Positions 6,367 to 8,724 of a DNA stretch of 8,724 bases are shown here, one piece after another. A program made the translations under genes and the position numbers. The number at the start of each line of letters is the position of its first letter. Within the stretch, counting starts at the first letter, position 1. The stretch is from an uncultured Planctomycetaceae bacterium (GTDB lineage: Bacteria > Planctomycetota > Planctomycetia > Pirellulales > Thermoguttaceae): contig CAMZHY010000125.1 of the NCBI GenBank assembly GCA_947307005.1, positions 1-8,724 on the forward strand, given 5' to 3'. The notes beneath the pieces are model-generated. The model searched no databases, was not told the DNA's origin, and was given only the letters and a program-made list of their open reading frames with translations.

Positions 6367-7113
6367 TCAGTCGTGAATGATCGTTCCGACGTGTTCGCCC
6401 GCGACGGCGCGCTCAAGATTGCCGTCTTCTCGGAAGTTAAAGATCATAATCGGAAGGTTGTGACCTTGGCATTTCGCAAACGCTTGGAAATCCATCACGC
6501 CAAGTTTTTGCCCTAGCGCCTCGTCGAACGTTAGTTCCGGATAGAACTTCGCGTTAGGATCCTTCTCCGGATCGGCGCTGAAGACGCCGCGAACCTTCGT
6601 CGCTTTGAGGATTACGTCGCATTCAAGTTCAAGCGCGCGCTGCGCCGCCGCCGTGTCCGTCGTGACGAACGGGCTGCCCGTGCCCCCCGCGAGGATCATA
6701 ACGCGCCCCTTCTCAAGGTGACGGATCGCGCGGCGGCTGACGTACGGCTCGGCGACCTTATCCGCCTCCAGCGCGGACGCGAGGCGCGCCGGTTGTCCCA
6801 ACGCTTCGATCGCGTCGAGAAGCGCGAGTCCGTTCATGATGGTCGCCAACATTCCCATATAATGCGCGGTTCTCTCTTTGAGCGAATTCGCGCCGTCCGA
6901 CGCCTTAAACTGGGCTCCGCGAAGGATGTTGCCGCCGCCCATGACGACGGCGATCTGAACTCCCGTCTTCGCAATTTTGACGATCTGCTCCGCGAGACGA
7001 TTCACGGAGTCCATACAAACGCCGCGCTGATTCGCGGGGCAAAAGCTCTCGCCCGTAAGTTTGAGAAGGACGCGCTTCGGCTTAGTGTAGCGGAAAGAAG
7101 ACGATTCAGACAT
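6367..7113 (-). CDS. pyrH: UMP kinase (uridylate kinase)
   Basis: Converts UMP plus ATP to UDP plus ADP, an essential step toward UTP and CTP; bacterial members are hexamers of the amino-acid-kinase fold, usually activated by GTP and inhibited by UTP. At 248 residues the length is normal. Visible landmarks: RVLLKLTGE (14-22) with the phosphate-contacting Lys18, VVMGGGNILRG (56-66), YMGMLATIMNGLALLDA (85-101), EPYVSRRAI (122-130), ILAGGTGSPFVTTDTAA (140-156), LKATKVRGVFSADPEKDP (169-186), and a C-terminus ending GTIIHD. At the position of E. coli Asp77 (GDHMGM) this protein has His84 (AHYMGM). The start has GGGGTGATC just upstream. The gene stands alone, although pyrH commonly follows rpsB and tsf and precedes frr. 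A promoter lies at 7266-7237 and a terminator follows directly. Confidence 0.98.
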   Translation of the reverse strand: MSESSSFRYTKPKRVLLKLTGESFCPANQRGVCMDSVNRLAEQIVKIAKTGVQIAVVMGGGNILRGAQFKASDGANSLKERTAHYMGMLATIMNGLALLDAIEALGQPARLASALEADKVAEPYVSRRAIRHLEKGRVMILAGGTGSPFVTTDTAAAQRALELECDVILKATKVRGVFSADPEKDPNAKFYPELTFDEALGQKLGVMDFQAFAKCQGHNLPIMIFNFREDGNLERAVAGEHVGTIIHD

Positions 7114-7236
7114 AGATCACCCCGGCGGCTCAGTCGTAAAAGGGTCCCGACCTCGGCGCCGCTTGACGCCGAAAGAGAAAAGACCCGCGAAAACGCGGAA
7201 CAGGCGTCGGCGCGAGTCCTTCGCCTGACCGGGGGT

Positions 7237-7266
7237 ATATTGTGCCGGTTTTCTTCAAGGCGTCAA
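7237..7266 (-). promoter_or_regulatory. Sigma70-like promoter for pyrH
   Basis: On the minus strand, TTGACG (7266-7261) is followed after 18 bases by CAATAT (7242-7237); ACAATA at 17 bases is an alternative. The leader of roughly 115 bases contains a short hairpin, TCGGCG (7153-7158) with CGCCGA (7167-7172). The rest of the 7114-7455 gap holds only the terminator of the HU gene. Confidence 0.5.
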
Positions 7267-7367
7267 GTCGTATATCGCGGGTTCCTGTCGCGAAAGGGAA
7301 CGAAGTCGAAAGAACGGTGAAACGGGTTGGTCGGAGAATCGCGTTCAACGCGCTTAGAAAGGTCGAC

Positions 7368-7404
7368 AAAAAAGCGGACGCCGCCCCAAAGGACGACGCC
7401 CGCT
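7368..7404 (-). terminator. Intrinsic terminator of the HU gene
   Basis: On the minus strand, the 14-base arms 7404-7391 and 7386-7373 pair fully, with three G-U wobbles, around a 4-base loop (7390-7387). A TTTTTT run (7373-7368) follows. It begins about 50 bases after the HU stop and separates this gene from pyrH. Confidence 0.88.
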
Positions 7405-7455
7405 GGATTTTTCTAGGAACGCGTCGCGCCGCAGAGACGCGACGGAAGGCGAAAA

Positions 7456-7854
7456 TCACGCCATGTCCTTGAGGGCCTTGAGGGCCTTGACCTTGATCTT
7501 GTAGTGCGCCGGACGCGCGGGACGATCGATCGTCTTGCCAGGATGGAACGGGTCGGGAACGTTCTTCTGACCCGGTTTCGCGGCGACATGCTGCTTTTCG
7601 ATCTTGATCAGACCGGGAAGCGTGAACGTGGCGTCGTCGCCCTTGCCCATGCTCTCCGCGATGACGGCGGAAAGATTGTCGAGAACGGCGGCGACGTCTT
7701 TCTTGGCGAGTCCGGACGCGTCGGCGATTTTCTGGATAATCTCGGTCTTGGTCAAGGGCTTGAAGGGTTCGCCCTTCGCGGATTTCTTGGCCGCGGTCTT
7801 GGCGGCGGGCTTAGCGGCGGCCTTGGCGGCGGGCTTAGCGGTTTTCTTAGCCAT
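7456..7854 (-). CDS. HU-family DNA-binding protein with lysine/alanine-rich N-terminal tail
   Basis: Nucleoid-associated protein expected to bind and bend DNA as a dimer. The 132 residues split into a basic, low-complexity tail (1-29, repeated AKPAAKAA-like units) and an HU/IHF domain (about 34-131; free HU is about 90 residues). The HU part shows LTKTEIIQKIADASGLAKKDVAAVLDN in helices 1-2, then FTLPGLIKIEKQ (77-88), and ends KALKALKDMA. The DNA-binding arm (about 88-118) departs from the usual RNPxTG tip and reads KNVPDPFHPGKT. The start is ATG 7854, with TAAGGA (7868-7863) eight bases before; an upstream frame extension to 7896 has no such site. Histone-H1-like tails on HU are known in several bacteria. 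The tail probably adds non-specific DNA affinity, which is inference. The gene is single, with its own terminator. Confidence 0.92.
   Translation of the reverse strand: MAKKTAKPAAKAAAKPAAKTAAKKSAKGEPFKPLTKTEIIQKIADASGLAKKDVAAVLDNLSAVIAESMGKGDDATFTLPGLIKIEKQHVAAKPGQKNVPDPFHPGKTIDRPARPAHYKIKVKALKALKDMA
7798..7841 (-). repeat. 24-bp repeat encoding the AKPAAK tail of the HU protein
   Basis: The 20-mer at 7798-7817 recurs exactly at 7822-7841, a period of 24 bases or eight codons. It encodes the repeated Ala-Lys-Pro-Ala-Ala-Lys part of the tail. Such repeats can gain or lose units by slippage without breaking the frame. Confidence 0.8.
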
Positions 7855-7862
7855 GTGTGTTT

Positions 7863-7868
7863 TCCTTA
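7863..7868 (-). promoter_or_regulatory. Ribosome-binding site that fixes the HU start
   Basis: TAAGGA on the minus strand, eight bases before ATG 7854. It supports a 132-residue protein over the longer reading. Confidence 0.75.
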
Positions 7869-8373
7869 CTTCTAGGAGGGAAAAAAGTTGTACCAAACGC
7901 TTGTCGATCGTCGACGCGCGGAATCTCGATCTAAACGGGAACGGAACCGCAGGTTAAACGCTATGATTTGAGCGTCGCGCGCAGTTTTCAACGAGGAAAT
8001 CGAACGAACCCAAACTGCGCCGCAAATTCGCCTTGAATTCTATCGCAGAACGCAACCGTTCTGAACGAGGGCGAATTAGAACGCGCTCTACCCGGCGATT
8101 CTCGCGTAAGAACCGACCGCGCGTTGATCTTCTGATGTATTTTTATCGACCTAAAAAAGCGACGTCAACGTTAAACAACGGTAATTTCTTGAATTTTCGC
8201 CAAAAAAACAAAAAAATTTCGGCGAAAAAGGGCTCGTGAGGCGTTTTTACCTGTTCTTTAAGAAAAAAAGTATTAATTATTCCGCCAAAGTCCTCTAAAA
8301 CGCCGATTATAGAACGACGTAGCGTTAGGACGCCAATCGTCGACGAGCCGCAAATAATATCTTGCGCCTTCGC
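7869..8373. other. Long gene-free region
   Basis: About 500 bases with no supported gene. It should contain the HU promoter (minus strand), but the best candidate, TTGAAA near 7994-7989 with a poor -10 near 7970, is too weak to list. From about 8140 to 8300 it is AT-rich. It holds an imperfectly looped inverted repeat, TTTTCGCC (8194-8201) with GGCGAAAA (8221-8228), around an A-rich 19-base loop. A small stem, AGAACG/CGTTCT, sits at 8047-8062. A 68-codon open frame at 8033-8239 starts with TTG, lacks a ribosome-binding site and is not believed. No tRNA or known RNA fold was recognised. Confidence 0.6.
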
Positions 8374-8401
8374 TTTACAAAGACGCCAAATGTAATAGAA
8401 T
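8374..8401 (+). promoter_or_regulatory. Promoter for the PaaK-like gene
   Basis: TTTACA (8374-8379), a 16-base spacer and TAGAAT (8396-8401), with TG two bases before the -10 (8391-8392 region). The leader would be about 80 bases. An inverted copy of the -35 region (CTTTGTAAA, 8455-8463) lies in that leader. Confidence 0.5.
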
Positions 8402-8487
8402 GGACTGGATATTCGCCCGCCGCGTCGGCTGTGGCGAAAGGCTTAACTGAACGCCTTTGTAAACTTAGAAGTCATAAGGTTATCCTC

Positions 8488-8724
8488 ATGCATAAATATG
8501 CGATGAACTCGTCGGCGGACTTCATGCCGGTCGAACGATTGCGAATCATTCAGAACCAGAAGTTCTTAAAGCGTTTTCGTTATACTTACGACAACGTCAA
8601 ATGGTATCGCGATCTACTTGCCAAAAACAATGTCGACCCGAGTTCGATCCAGTCGCTCGACGATATCGCAAAACTTCCGTTCATCGTTAAGACTGATCTA
8701 CGCGACACTTATCCGACGGGCATG
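8488..8724 (+). CDS. Phenylacetate-CoA ligase-like adenylating enzyme (N-terminus only)
   Basis: The first 79 residues of a gene that runs off the right edge. They match the N-terminal part of the PaaK branch of the AMP-forming acyl-CoA ligases: FMPVERLRIIQNQK (12-25), then YDNVKWYRDLL (34-44), VDPSSIQSLDDIAKLPF (49-65) and KTDLRDTYPTG (68-78). PaaK enzymes activate aryl acids such as phenylacetate to CoA thioesters, but many relatives act on other substrates (coenzyme F390 synthetase, exopolysaccharide-associated CapK-type proteins). The substrate therefore cannot be told from this part. ATG 8488 has TAAGGT (8475-8480) seven bases upstream; ATG 8503 in the same frame is a less likely start. 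The motifs for adenylation lie outside the window. Confidence 0.85.
   Translation, partial: MHKYAMNSSADFMPVERLRIIQNQKFLKRFRYTYDNVKWYRDLLAKNNVDPSSIQSLDDIAKLPFIVKTDLRDTYPTGM

Noticed and set aside
7504..7957. Gly- and Ala-rich plus-strand frames opposite the HU gene
   Set aside because: They are the reverse of the Lys/Ala/Pro repeat coding sequence; HU is supported by its domain, ribosome-binding site and terminator.
8033..8239. A 68-codon plus-strand frame with a basic product
   Set aside because: TTG start, no Shine-Dalgarno, low-complexity A-rich end and no recognisable domain.

Overview
The window looks like a stretch of planctomycete chromosome (phylum Planctomycetota). The strongest clue is the secreted protein at 3158-4330, which ends in what I recognise as the TIGR03000 domain, a family known essentially from planctomycetes. 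The lysine/alanine-tailed HU protein and the form of the UMP kinase fit this. The genes are GC-rich, favour GCG/CGC/TCG codons and are mostly single transcription units. The intergenic gaps are more AT-rich and carry sigma70-like promoters and strong hairpin terminators. A more precise placement (for example an anaerobic Pirellulales-type lineage) would be a guess.

Layout. 1-1112 (-): IscS/NifS-type cysteine desulfurase, cut at its C-terminus by the window edge. 1113-1413: divergent promoter region. 1414-2943 (+): xylulokinase. 2944-3157: two terminators between convergent genes. 3158-4330 (-): secreted Cys-repeat protein with a TIGR03000 domain. 4331-4828: AT-rich divergent regulatory region with a 21-bp-phased direct repeat. 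4829-6289 (+): AlbA_2 (Schlafen-like/RecG-like) protein with a winged-helix tail. 6325-6359: shared bidirectional terminator. 6367-7113 (-): UMP kinase pyrH. 7368-7404: terminator of the next gene. 7456-7854 (-): HU-family nucleoid protein with a lysine/alanine-rich tail. 7855-8487: long gene-free, partly AT-rich region. 8488-8724 (+): start of a phenylacetate-CoA ligase-like adenylating enzyme, cut by the right edge.

No multi-gene operon is visible. Each gene has its own ribosome-binding site, and most have a recognisable promoter or terminator. The contents are mainly housekeeping (Fe-S/sulfur mobilisation, pentose entry, pyrimidine nucleotide synthesis, nucleoid structure), plus one planctomycete-specific envelope-type protein and one possible regulator or defence-type protein. 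I found no mobile element, CRISPR array, tRNA or rRNA, and no convincing new multi-gene system. The most unusual items are the CDPC decapeptide repeat in the secreted protein with the phased direct repeat upstream of it, the tailed HU, and a pyrH gene standing outside the common rpsB-tsf-pyrH-frr cluster.
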